DNA of 17,121 nt from RGIG9379 sp031553005 (GTDB lineage: Bacteria; Bacteroidota; Bacteroidia; Bacteroidales; Paludibacteraceae). A program made the position numbers and the translations under genes. Location of the stretch: contig JAVBMA010000055.1 in the NCBI GenBank assembly GCA_031553005.1, forward strand, positions 1 to 17,121. Direction: 5' to 3'. Positions 1 to 7,276 of the stretch are shown here, one piece after another; position 1 is the first letter of the stretch, and the number at the start of each line of letters is the position of its first letter. The notes below the pieces were generated by a model. It did not search any database. It was not told where the DNA came from and saw nothing but the letters and a program-made list of their open reading frames with translations.

Positions 1-43
1 AAATTATTACAACTCCAACAACGTATTTTTCTTGTTTTTGACA

Positions 44-82
44 TATAAAAAAAGTTTACTGAAACGAATTTCAGTAAACTTC
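44..82 (-). terminator. Rho-independent terminator of tex
   Basis: A 13-bp perfect inverted repeat (52-64 with 69-81) encloses a 4-nt loop. Read on the minus strand the loop is TTCG, a UUCG tetraloop, and the stem is followed by a run of seven T (44-51 region). It lies about 115 bases downstream of the tex stop codon, in the right orientation to end that transcript. Confidence 0.85.
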
Positions 83-156
83 TTCATATCTAACTATTAA
101 TAATCTTTTCAGAACTTTTTACCAACTATTTTTGGCATATATACCGTAAATCTATA

Positions 157-183
157 AAATCTGCGTTATCTGCGTGCCATTGA
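157..183. repeat. Short 9-nt-period repeat remnant
   Basis: Two 9-nt units, aaatctgcg and ttatctgcg, stand side by side, followed by a diverged third (tgccattga). They match the words of the right arm of the large dyad at 7158-7253 (ttatctgcg, tcatccgcg). This is a partial single-arm copy of that family, lying between the tex stop codon and its terminator. Confidence 0.6.
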
Positions 184-195
184 TATACTTTCAAT

Positions 196-2313
196 TCAAT
201 CCATTTTCATTGAAAGCTGTATCCGTTTCCGTTCTTTATCAACCTCAATTACTTTAACTTCTACATGCTGATGTAGTGAAACAACATCAGCAGGATTAGA
301 GATATAACGGTCTGCCAATTGGGAGATGTGTACTAACCCATTTTCTTTAATGCCAATATCAACAAAAGCACCGAAATTAGTAACATTGGTTACAATACCC
401 GGTAGGCGCATACCGACTTTTACGTCGTCAATTGTGCGGATAGTAGGATCAAACTCAAAAACTTTAATTGTTTGACGTAGGTCCCTTCCGGGTTTTTCCA
501 ATTCTTCCATAATGTCTTTGAGCGTAGGAAGACCTGTTTTCTCAGAAACGTAATCTTGCAGATTCAGTTGATTTCTTAATTCTTTGTTTTGAATCAGTTC
601 GGGAATCGAACATTTCAGGTTTTTCGCCATTAGTTGTACTATTCCATAGCTTTCGGGATGGACAGCCGAATTGTCCAGCGGATTGCCGGTATTCGGAATA
701 CGTAAAAATCCGGCGCATTGTTCAAATGCTTTTTCTCCCAGCCTTGGTACTTTTTTTAGTTCCTGACGAGATTGGAATGCTCCGTTTTCGGCGCGATAAT
801 CTACAATATTTTGTGCCAGTTGAGGCCCAAGCCCTGAAATATAAGTGAGCAAGTGTTTGCTGGCTGTATTCAAATTGACGCCGACAAGGTTCACACTGTT
901 GATGACTGTTTGGTCAAGCGATTTTTTTAATTTATTCTGGTCGACATCGTGCTGGTATTGTCCAACTCCGATTGATTTCGGATCAATTTTTACCAATTCA
1001 GCCAATGGATCCATGAGTCGCCGACCAATCGAAACCGCACCCCGGACGGTAACGTCATAGTTGGGAAATTCTTCCCGTCCTATAGGCGAGGCGGAATAAA
1101 TAGAAGCGCCACTTTCGCTTACCACAAAAACTTGTACTTTATGGTCATAGTGGATATTTTGGATAAACTGTTCGGTTTCTCGGCTTGCTGTTCCGTTTCC
1201 TATTGAGATAGCTTCAATATTATATGCTTCCACCATTTGTGCTATTTTTCGAGAAGCCTGTGCTTTTTCGTTTTGTGGCGGATGAGGAAAAATAGTTTCG
1301 TTGTGCAACAGATTTCCTTGTGCATCGAGGCATACCACCTTACATCCGGTTCGATAACCGGGATCAATGGCAAGAACTCTTTTTTGTCCTAAAGGTGGGG
1401 CTAACAATAGCTGCCGCAGGTTTTCCGCAAAAACGCGGATAGCTTCTTCGTCAGCTTTCTCTTTACTTTGGTTGGCAAATTCGGTCTCTATGGATGGTTT
1501 TATCAGTCTTTTGTAGGAGTCTATAACAGCATCTTCAACCTGAGCCGATGCTTCCGTATGCCCTTTTACAAAAAGAGGAGTTAGGCGTTCCAATGTGCTT
1601 TCGTCATCGGGCGCTATGGAGACGCGCAGGAAGCCTTCGGCTTCACCTCGGCGCATTGCGAGCAGACGATGGGAAGAACAGCGTTTCAACGGGTCGTTTA
1701 CTTCAAAGTAATCCCGATATTTTTCGGCCTCTTTTTCTTTTCCTTTTATTATTTTGGAGCTTATGAGGGCATCGTGCTCAAAACTTCTTCTTACCCTGTT
1801 ACGTGCCGCTTCATTTTCGCTAACCCATTCGGCGATAATGTCTTTTGCACCTTTCAGGGCTTCTTCTGCATCTTTAATGTCGCCTTTGACAAAGGATAAG
1901 GCACGGGATTCGACATTGTTTTCGAGTTGCGCCATTAATATTTTAGCTAAAGGTTCAAGTCCTTTTTCGCGTGCTATTTCGGCGCGTGTACGGCGTTTGG
2001 GTTTGTATGGAAGGTAGAGGTCTTCGAGCTCGGTCATGCTCCATGCTGCGGAGATTCGCTTTTTGAGTTCATCTGTTAATTTCCCCTGCTCGTTGATGCT
2101 TTTTAGTATGCTTTCTTTCCGTTTTTCCAGTTCCGACAGTTTTTCGTATTGTTCCTGAATTTCCTGAATCTGGACTTCATTCAATTCTCCTGTCATCTCT
2201 TTTCGGTAACGGCTGATAAATGGGATAGTAGCACCCTCATTAAGCAGCTTTAATGTGTTTGCTACTTGTTTTTCTCTGATATTCAGATTTTGGGCTATAA
2301 TTGAGTCGAACAT
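196..2313 (-). CDS. tex: Tex-family RNA-binding transcription accessory protein
   Basis: A 705-residue protein with the full Tex layout and the usual length. The N-terminal helical Tex region covers about 1-300. The YqgF/RNase H-like domain begins at about 308 with PLGQKRVLAIDPGYRTG. A helix-hairpin-helix region at about 480-545 contains ISGLGPQLAQNIVDYR. The C-terminal S1 RNA-binding domain (about 632-703) contains IVTNVTNFGAFVDIG and GLVHISQL. Tex is a cytoplasmic nucleic-acid-binding protein linked to transcription and to toxin or stress gene expression in other bacteria; its exact role here is inferred only from family. The start at 2313 gives the normal N-terminus (MFDSIIAQNLNI). It is the last gene of a minus-strand run, 102 bases after usp, with an inverted repeat array in that gap, and it is followed by a strong terminator. 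Confidence 0.95.
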   Translation of the reverse strand: MFDSIIAQNLNIREKQVANTLKLLNEGATIPFISRYRKEMTGELNEVQIQEIQEQYEKLSELEKRKESILKSINEQGKLTDELKKRISAAWSMTELEDLYLPYKPKRRTRAEIAREKGLEPLAKILMAQLENNVESRALSFVKGDIKDAEEALKGAKDIIAEWVSENEAARNRVRRSFEHDALISSKIIKGKEKEAEKYRDYFEVNDPLKRCSSHRLLAMRRGEAEGFLRVSIAPDDESTLERLTPLFVKGHTEASAQVEDAVIDSYKRLIKPSIETEFANQSKEKADEEAIRVFAENLRQLLLAPPLGQKRVLAIDPGYRTGCKVVCLDAQGNLLHNETIFPHPPQNEKAQASRKIAQMVEAYNIEAISIGNGTASRETEQFIQNIHYDHKVQVFVVSESGASIYSASPIGREEFPNYDVTVRGAVSIGRRLMDPLAELVKIDPKSIGVGQYQHDVDQNKLKKSLDQTVINSVNLVGVNLNTASKHLLTYISGLGPQLAQNIVDYRAENGAFQSRQELKKVPRLGEKAFEQCAGFLRIPNTGNPLDNSAVHPESYGIVQLMAKNLKCSIPELIQNKELRNQLNLQDYVSEKTGLPTLKDIMEELEKPGRDLRQTIKVFEFDPTIRTIDDVKVGMRLPGIVTNVTNFGAFVDIGIKENGLVHISQLADRYISNPADVVSLHQHVEVKVIEVDKERKRIQLSMKMD

Positions 2314-2344
2314 ATATTTTGAGGTTGTGAGGTGGATTGTAAAG

Positions 2345-2413
2345 ACATTCAGATAGTCAGATTTTCAGGTAATCAGATTTTCTGAATGTCTGAAAATCTG
2401 ACTATCTGAAAAT
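2345..2413. repeat. 8-nt-period dyad array (NNNNTCAG / CTGANNNN)
   Basis: Four octamers end in TCAG (starts 2345, 2353, 2361, 2369). A 5-nt pivot (2377-2381) follows, then four octamers begin with CTGA (starts 2382, 2390, 2398, 2406). The arms make a 21-bp perfect inverted repeat, 2348-2368 with 2390-2410, around a 21-nt loop. It fills most of the gap between usp and tex. It may act as an attenuator or terminator between the two, but no long T run follows on either strand. Confidence 0.9.
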
Positions 2414-2415
2414 CT

Positions 2416-3213
2416 TTATCCACAAAGCGTGTATAAGTCTTTTCTTGGATTGATTACCATTACGGGAACTGGAGATTGCCGGATGACTTTTAATTCTTTA
2501 GGTCCAAAGAAAATATCGTCTAATCCATAATCGCGCGAGGCGGAGATGATAAGCATATCGGCTTCGAGTTCTTTGGCTTTCTGAGCAGCTTCGAGTTCTA
2601 CTTTGAAACTGTCTTTTGTGGCATCTATGTATTTGTATTGGAGATTGAATTTATCCAACAGCGTTTGGATGGCTTCCATATTTTTGCGGGCGCGGCTTCC
2701 GTAATCTTTTGCGGGCATCAATATGATTTCGGATTTGAAAAAGCGTCCCATACTGCTACTGAACGGACCTTTTTCGCGTTCTTCGTTCAGGAATCCTACC
2801 GGAACGAGTACTTTATCGAAATGAATATCCTGATTTTCTTTTACAAAGAAGTAGGGAATGCGTAATTGCCGGCACATTTCCAATTGTTTGACAGGTTTGT
2901 CGTAAAATTTTTTGTCGGCAATTTCGAAAATAATCATAGATGCTTCGGTATGTTCCATTGTATCTGTGAAATTTTCTCCTGCATCTAATACATACATGTT
3001 TAAATTGACGAATATGTTTTCTTTTTTTTCTTTTATCCATTCTGAAAAAGTATCAAGATAGTCAATGATATCTTTTCCGCCTTTGGGTGGTATTCCTAAG
3101 AAACAAACTTCTTTTTCGTATACTTTTGCCAGTTTGCAGGCTAATTCGAATCCTTTTCCGGGAAAAAAGCCGGGATGGGCAGCAATGAATATTTGTTGCT
3201 TTAATTCAGTCAT
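2416..3213 (-). CDS. Universal stress protein with two Usp domains
   Basis: A 265-residue protein that reads as two tandem Usp-like alpha/beta domains, about 1-130 and 131-265. Each half starts with a short beta strand (QQIFIAAHP; FDKVLVPVGF) and ends with a typical Usp closing strand (RIPYFFVKE; SPVPVMVINPR). The second half keeps ADMLIISASRDYGLDDIFFGP, where Usp proteins carry their ATP-binding glycine motif, but the motif is degenerate, so nucleotide binding is uncertain. No membrane segments or signal peptide. Tandem Usp proteins of this size are common in Bacteroidales; their targets are mostly unknown. It starts 42 bases after murF-alr and is probably cotranscribed with it. Its last codons (LYTLCG) lie right beside the octamer array. 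Confidence 0.75.
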   Translation of the reverse strand: MTELKQQIFIAAHPGFFPGKGFELACKLAKVYEKEVCFLGIPPKGGKDIIDYLDTFSEWIKEKKENIFVNLNMYVLDAGENFTDTMEHTEASMIIFEIADKKFYDKPVKQLEMCRQLRIPYFFVKENQDIHFDKVLVPVGFLNEEREKGPFSSSMGRFFKSEIILMPAKDYGSRARKNMEAIQTLLDKFNLQYKYIDATKDSFKVELEAAQKAKELEADMLIISASRDYGLDDIFFGPKELKVIRQSPVPVMVINPRKDLYTLCG

Positions 3214-3227
3214 TTTTAGTATTTAAG

Positions 3228-3244
3228 ATTGATAGCTTATCAAT
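3228..3244. repeat. Small inverted repeat between murF-alr and usp
   Basis: A 7-bp perfect inverted repeat (attgata, 3228-3234, with tatcaat, 3238-3244) around a 3-nt loop lies in the 42-base gap. No T tract follows, so it is not a clear terminator. It could be an operator-like dyad or chance. Confidence 0.35.
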
Positions 3245-3255
3245 TACATTATCTA

Positions 3256-5718
3256 TTATTCCTTGAAATAAACTCTTTTTACCCTTTTGGAAATATTACT
3301 GAGTATTTCGTATGGAATTGTATTTAGTTTTGCCGCAATATCTTTGATAGAGTGTTGTTTTCCGAAAATGGTAACGGAATCGCCCTCTTGCGCTTCGATT
3401 CCTGTCAGGTCAATCATGGAGAGGTCCATACAGATATTTCCTATTGTGGAAACCATTTTTCCATTGATGAATATTTGACCTTCTCCGTTTCCTAATTTCC
3501 GGTTGTATCCGTCGGCATATCCGATTGGTAGAATGCCTATGACGGAATCTCGTTTTAATACTCCTTTACGGCTGTAACCGACGGTTTCGGTTGCCGGAAC
3601 ATGCTTGATTTGAAGTATATTCGTTTTCAGTGTACATACTTCTTCAATTTTAGGCGAATTAGTGGCGCTGATTCCGTAAAGTCCTATTCCGAGGCGTACC
3701 ATGTCAAACTGGTATTGGCTGAAACGTTCGGTTCCTGCCGAATTGAGTAGGTGGTAAATAATTTTATGTAGGAAAGCGCTGTCTATTTTTGACTTTACTT
3801 CTGTAAACCTTTTCACCTGCTCTTCCGTGAAGTTATCGAACTTGGCTTCGTCGGCTCCCGACAAATGCGAGAAAACGGAGCGTATCATCACGTTTTTTTG
3901 CGATTTTAACCGTTCAATCAGTTTGTCAATCTCGGCAGGTTCAAATCCCAAACGGTGCATTCCCGTATCAATTTTAATATGAACAGGATATTGATTGATT
4001 CCTTGCCGTTCGGCTTCGTTTATCATCTGTTCGAGCAACCGGAAACTGTATATTTCGGGTTCCAGATTGTTCTCGAATATTTTATGGAAGCTGTTTGTTT
4101 CGGGGTTCATCACTACAATCGGGATGTCGATGCCTTCGTGCCGGAGAACAGCGCCCTCGTCGGCTACGGCTACGGCAAGATAGTCGCATCCGTTGTGTTG
4201 CAAGGTGCGTGCAACTTCAATATCTCCGCTTCCATAAGCATTGGCTTTGACCATACACATGGTTCGTGTGCCGGGTTGAAGGAATGAGCGGAAGTAATTG
4301 AAATTGTTTACCAGGGCATTCAGGTCTACTTCCAATACTGTTTCGTGTACGGCAAGCGCCATTTTGTCGGATATCTCTTCAAAACGGAAATGGCGGGAGC
4401 CTTTCAGCAGGATTGCTTCTTCTTTGAAGTCTTCCATATTGAATTGTTGAAGGAATGTTTCTGTGTCCGGATAGAACGACTTATTTTTTAACGGGAGAAA
4501 TTCTTTGTGGGCTGATATTTCATGCCCGATTCCAATAAGTTTTTCTATGTTTTTATTGTAAATAAGATTGGCTACGGATTGGTAAAGGAGTGCGGGGTCT
4601 TGTCCGCTTTGCATGATATCCGATAGAATCAGCGTTTTTTTCATTTGTTTGGCATTTGCCTGTTGATTTAAGAAATCGAGGGCAATGCCGAGTGAATTGA
4701 TATCGGAGTTGTAGCTGTCATTGATTAGCAGGCATCCGTTTTGTCCGTCTTTTACTTCCAGACGCATAGCTACAGGTTCGAGAGCAGCCATGCGTTTTTG
4801 TATTGTTTTGGATGGAATATCCATGTGCAATAGCAGTGCAAGGCATTGTAATGAGTTTTCGACGGATGCGTCATCGGTAAACGGGATTGTATAGCAATCT
4901 TCTTTTCCTTTAAAAAGGTAGGAGATAGTTGTCCGGTTGCTCTTTTTTTGACGGGAGAGAACTTGAATATTTGCATCGTCGCGTGTTCCGAATGAGAGGA
5001 ATTTTGCTCTTGTTTTTGCCTGCATCACGCAGATATCTACTAATTTATCGTCTTTGTTGTAAATAAGAGTATCCGCACCGTCAAACAGTTTTAGTTTTTC
5101 GAGGCATTTAATTTTCAGGGATGAAAAATTTTCCTGATGGGCTTCTCCCAGATTAGTAAAAATCCCAACGGTAGGGGCAATGATGGGTGCGATTTGTTCC
5201 ATATCTCCCATTTGGGAGATTCCGGCTTCAAAAATTCCCAGTTGGGTATCTTTGTTCATTTCCCATACAGAGAGCGGAACTCCTATTTGAGAGTTATAGC
5301 TTCGGGGAGAACGTGTGATGTTGAAGTCGGAGTGCAGGAGTTGGTATAGCCACTCTTTTACAATGGTTTTTCCATTACTTCCTGTAATGCCGACAACAGG
5401 TATCGGGTGCATCTTACGATGATTTGCTGCCAATTCCTGTAACGCTTTCAGGGTATTTTTAACTACGATAAAATTTGCATCTTTAAGTTCTTCAAACTCA
5501 GGGAAAATGTGTGAAACCAAAAAGTTACGCACATTTTTTTTGTATAGCCCCGGGATATATTTGTGTCCGTTGTTTCTGTCCGAAACAATAGCAATAAATA
5601 GCGTGTCTTCGGGAAAAGATAGCGCACGGCTGTCTATCAGCAAGCGGTTGACCGGCATGTTACGGTTTCCGTGCAAAACTCCGCCTGCCATTTCGGCTAT
5701 TTCTTTTGTTGTATACAT
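3256..5718 (-). CDS. Bifunctional MurF-type ligase / alanine racemase
   Basis: An 820-residue fusion. Residues 1-455 are a Mur ligase of MurF type, with the ATP-binding P-loop GITGSNGKT at 110-118 and a ligase-type C-terminal domain ending near KGSRHFRFEEI (439-449). MurF adds D-Ala-D-Ala to the UDP-MurNAc-tripeptide in the cytoplasm. Residues about 460-820 are a PLP-dependent alanine racemase (L-Ala to D-Ala). The PLP lysine is K491 in VKANAYGSG, the catalytic tyrosine Y715 in ETVGYSRKG, and GYADGY (733-738) and the NICMD region (761-765) are present. The fusion joins supply of D-Ala to its use in peptidoglycan and is typical of Bacteroidetes. Those genomes often carry a separate MurF, so I cannot tell whether this ligase half is the essential one. 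It starts 63 bases after the upstream membrane-protein gene. Confidence 0.93.
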   Translation of the reverse strand: MYTTKEIAEMAGGVLHGNRNMPVNRLLIDSRALSFPEDTLFIAIVSDRNNGHKYIPGLYKKNVRNFLVSHIFPEFEELKDANFIVVKNTLKALQELAANHRKMHPIPVVGITGSNGKTIVKEWLYQLLHSDFNITRSPRSYNSQIGVPLSVWEMNKDTQLGIFEAGISQMGDMEQIAPIIAPTVGIFTNLGEAHQENFSSLKIKCLEKLKLFDGADTLIYNKDDKLVDICVMQAKTRAKFLSFGTRDDANIQVLSRQKKSNRTTISYLFKGKEDCYTIPFTDDASVENSLQCLALLLHMDIPSKTIQKRMAALEPVAMRLEVKDGQNGCLLINDSYNSDINSLGIALDFLNQQANAKQMKKTLILSDIMQSGQDPALLYQSVANLIYNKNIEKLIGIGHEISAHKEFLPLKNKSFYPDTETFLQQFNMEDFKEEAILLKGSRHFRFEEISDKMALAVHETVLEVDLNALVNNFNYFRSFLQPGTRTMCMVKANAYGSGDIEVARTLQHNGCDYLAVAVADEGAVLRHEGIDIPIVVMNPETNSFHKIFENNLEPEIYSFRLLEQMINEAERQGINQYPVHIKIDTGMHRLGFEPAEIDKLIERLKSQKNVMIRSVFSHLSGADEAKFDNFTEEQVKRFTEVKSKIDSAFLHKIIYHLLNSAGTERFSQYQFDMVRLGIGLYGISATNSPKIEEVCTLKTNILQIKHVPATETVGYSRKGVLKRDSVIGILPIGYADGYNRKLGNGEGQIFINGKMVSTIGNICMDLSMIDLTGIEAQEGDSVTIFGKQHSIKDIAAKLNTIPYEILSNISKRVKRVYFKE

Positions 5719-5767
5719 AAAAGAGACTGTTTAAATTTTTGTCACTATCTTTTGTAAGTGTTTTTTG

Positions 5768-5809
5768 TCACCTTTCACTTTTCAACTCTCATTTTTCCCC
5801 TTTTCCTTT
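5768..5809. repeat. 7-nt-period array across the end of the VC0807-like gene
   Basis: Units of 7 nt start at 5768 (tcacctt), 5775 (tcacttt), 5782 (tcaactc) and 5789 (tcatttt), then weaken (tcccctt, ttccttt). Each of the first four starts with TCA, which is TGA on the minus strand. The unit at 5782 supplies the stop codon of the upstream minus-strand gene, so the array codes for its last residues and runs on past its end. Confidence 0.8.
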
Positions 5810-6516
5810 AAGTGTTCGGCAAACATATCGTCCATTTCCAGCCCCGTTAATTTTTTCATGGAGTGTAAAATATACCACAATATCAGCATCATGATTATAG
5901 TGCAGGGGATTGCAATGACAAACTTGCTTACAATCATCATTTTACCTAATTCTTGTGTGAAGGCTTCCGTTCCGGTCGGACTTTTGATTATGATTTTTGC
6001 CAACGTAAAATTCAATACGGAGGAGAAAATGAAAGATGCGGCAAGCATATAGGTTGAGTAAGTAAAAATGCGGCTTAACTGGCTCTCTTTTTTCTTTTCC
6101 GAAAGGATATGGTTTATTTTTTCTACATCCCACACTTCTTCGTTGTAAAACATTTTGTGAACCAACGGGATAGGTGTCTTAAGGGAAATAAGTATAGCCA
6201 ATGCGATTACCAGCGGAATAGCAGCTTTTTCGTAAGCAATCCATTCGCTTGGCAACTCAAGTACTCCGATTATTCCAATCAGGAAGATGCTGATAAATCC
6301 TATAATGGAAATGAAATTTGTTTTTTTTCTGGAAATAAGGTCATATACGAAGTATGCGGCAGGAAATGAAAGCGCTAATATTAACCCATATAAAGGTCCC
6401 AGATATTCCGGACCTGTTAATCGGCTATAAATAATCCCTACGGGAATTACAATGTTGAACAGAAGATTTATCACTGGATTTTCTTTCTTTTTCAGTCTCT
6501 TTTTTTCGTTTTCCAT
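5782..6516 (-). CDS. VC0807-like six-helix membrane protein
   Basis: A 244-residue integral membrane protein with six likely transmembrane segments, at about 15-32, 39-61, 68-86, 97-112, 150-176 and 192-217. The start is lysine-rich (MENEKKRLKKKEN) and the C-terminus is a charged cytoplasmic-type tail (MDDMFAEHLKEKGKNES). I recognise the general pattern of the VC0807 family, often labelled a hypothetical membrane protein or wrongly an MFS transporter; its substrate, if any, is unknown. A charged loop at about 120-148 contains VWDVEKINHILSEKKKE. It is the first gene of a minus-strand run with murF-alr, usp and tex. Its stop codon lies inside a heptad repeat. A promoter-like site is at 6556-6586. 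Confidence 0.7.
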   Translation of the reverse strand: MENEKKRLKKKENPVINLLFNIVIPVGIIYSRLTGPEYLGPLYGLILALSFPAAYFVYDLISRKKTNFISIIGFISIFLIGIIGVLELPSEWIAYEKAAIPLVIALAILISLKTPIPLVHKMFYNEEVWDVEKINHILSEKKKESQLSRIFTYSTYMLAASFIFSSVLNFTLAKIIIKSPTGTEAFTQELGKMMIVSKFVIAIPCTIIMMLILWYILHSMKKLTGLEMDDMFAEHLKEKGKNES

Positions 6517-6555
6517 TTATTTGTTTATGATTTACTGTGAGATTATACAGAAATA

Positions 6556-6586
6556 CAAATTTCGTTAGAAAAAATGACGTTGCCAA
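6556..6586 (-). promoter_or_regulatory. Putative promoter of the VC0807-like gene
   Basis: On the minus strand TTG (6584-6586) is followed after exactly 20 nt by GAAATTTG (6556-6563), one base from the Bacteroidetes -7 consensus TAnnTTTG. It lies about 40 bases upstream of the start codon at 6516. Confidence 0.45.
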
Positions 6587-6605
6587 TTTTTAGGAAATAA
6601 AGTTA

Positions 6606-6654
6606 CAGGAATCAAGAACCATGAATCAGGAACCAAGAGTCAGGAGCCGGGAAA
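6606..6654. repeat. 7-nt-period array, CARGAAY family
   Basis: Seven units of exactly 7 nt start at 6606: caggaat, caagaac, catgaat, caggaac, caagagt, caggagc, cgggaaa. The consensus is CARGARY. It lies in the divergent gap between the VC0807-like gene and the DUF1232 gene. On the minus strand the units alternate between TGA and TGG at the same place. Confidence 0.85.
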
Positions 6655-6665
6655 ACTAAATTATT

Positions 6666-6707
6666 AACACTCAACTTTCACTTTTTACCTTTCACTTTTC
6701 AATTATT
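6666..6707. repeat. 7-nt-period array, ACTTTTC family
   Basis: Units start at 6666, 6673, 6680, 6687, 6694 and 6701 (aacactc, aactttc, acttttt, acctttc, acttttc, aattatt). Read on the minus strand, stop codons occur every 7 nt (TGA, TGA, TAA, TGA, TGA). It sits 11 bases from the different heptad family at 6606-6654. Confidence 0.8.
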
Positions 6708-6751
6708 TTTTGTAATTTAGGTACTTATTTGTCATTTTAAAAAGTAGGTAT

Positions 6752-7138
6752 ATGGAAAATATGGAAAATGCAACAGCATTGGTGAAATATGAAAAGCACT
6801 ATTCCCGCTTGAAATTGCTTAATAAACTTGGGAAAGCAGCACAGAAGGCAGGCTTGAAGGTTGTTTATTCGGTATTGCTTCTTTTTTATGTTTTGGTAGA
6901 TGGTAATCTTAGTTTGAAGGACCGGGGAATTATAATCGGGGCTTTGGGTTATTTTATATTCCCAGTTGATTTATTGCCGGATTTTATGATTCTGTTGGGA
7001 TATACGGACGATTTGGCGGTATTGCTTTTTGCTCTTAGTAAAGTAAGGCGCAGTATTACTCCTGAAATCAGATTACAGGCAAAGAAAAAATTGCAGGAAT
7101 ATTTTAAGGTAACGGACGAAGAATTGGAAAAAATTTAA
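6752..7138 (+). CDS. DUF1232 (YkvA-like) small membrane protein
   Basis: A 128-residue protein with the DUF1232 core at about 68-105: YFIFPVDLLPDF followed by GYTDDLAVLLFALSKV. A hydrophobic stretch at about 38-52 (VVYSVLLLFYVLV) is a likely membrane segment. DUF1232 proteins (YkvA type) are widespread small membrane proteins of unknown function. The N-terminus and length are normal. The start at 6752 (MENMENATAL) could instead be 6761, the next in-frame methionine; no Shine-Dalgarno site helps to choose. It stands alone on the plus strand and converges with the aldolase gene; the gap holds a 29-bp perfect inverted repeat. Confidence 0.85.
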   Translation: MENMENATALVKYEKHYSRLKLLNKLGKAAQKAGLKVVYSVLLLFYVLVDGNLSLKDRGIIIGALGYFIFPVDLLPDFMILLGYTDDLAVLLFALSKVRRSITPEIRLQAKKKLQEYFKVTDEELEKI

Positions 7139-7157
7139 GGGACTGTCTGTCTTAAAA

Positions 7158-7253
7158 GAACGCGGATGACGCAGATAACGCGGATTTACACCGATTTTTG
7201 ATAATTAGAAATATTATCTGTGTGAATCCGCGTTATCTGCGTCATCCGCGTTC
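7158..7253. repeat. 29-bp perfect inverted repeat of 9-nt units; likely bidirectional terminator
   Basis: The left arm (7158-7186) and right arm (7225-7253) are perfect reverse complements. Each arm is built of 9-nt words (cgcggatga, cgcagataa, cgcggattt from 7161). Pairing goes on inward with two mismatches to about 7197. The 8-mer aaaagaac stands on both sides, at 7154-7161 and 7254-7261, exactly 100 nt apart. The element lies between two convergent genes, where it could end transcription from both sides, although the T runs beside it are weak. Confidence 0.85.
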
Positions 7254-7276
7254 AAAAGAACTTTTGAGGTCTTTTT

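Noticed and set aside
7154..7261. Insertion sequence
   Set aside because: The element is about 100 nt and has no transposase; at most it is a non-autonomous repeat.
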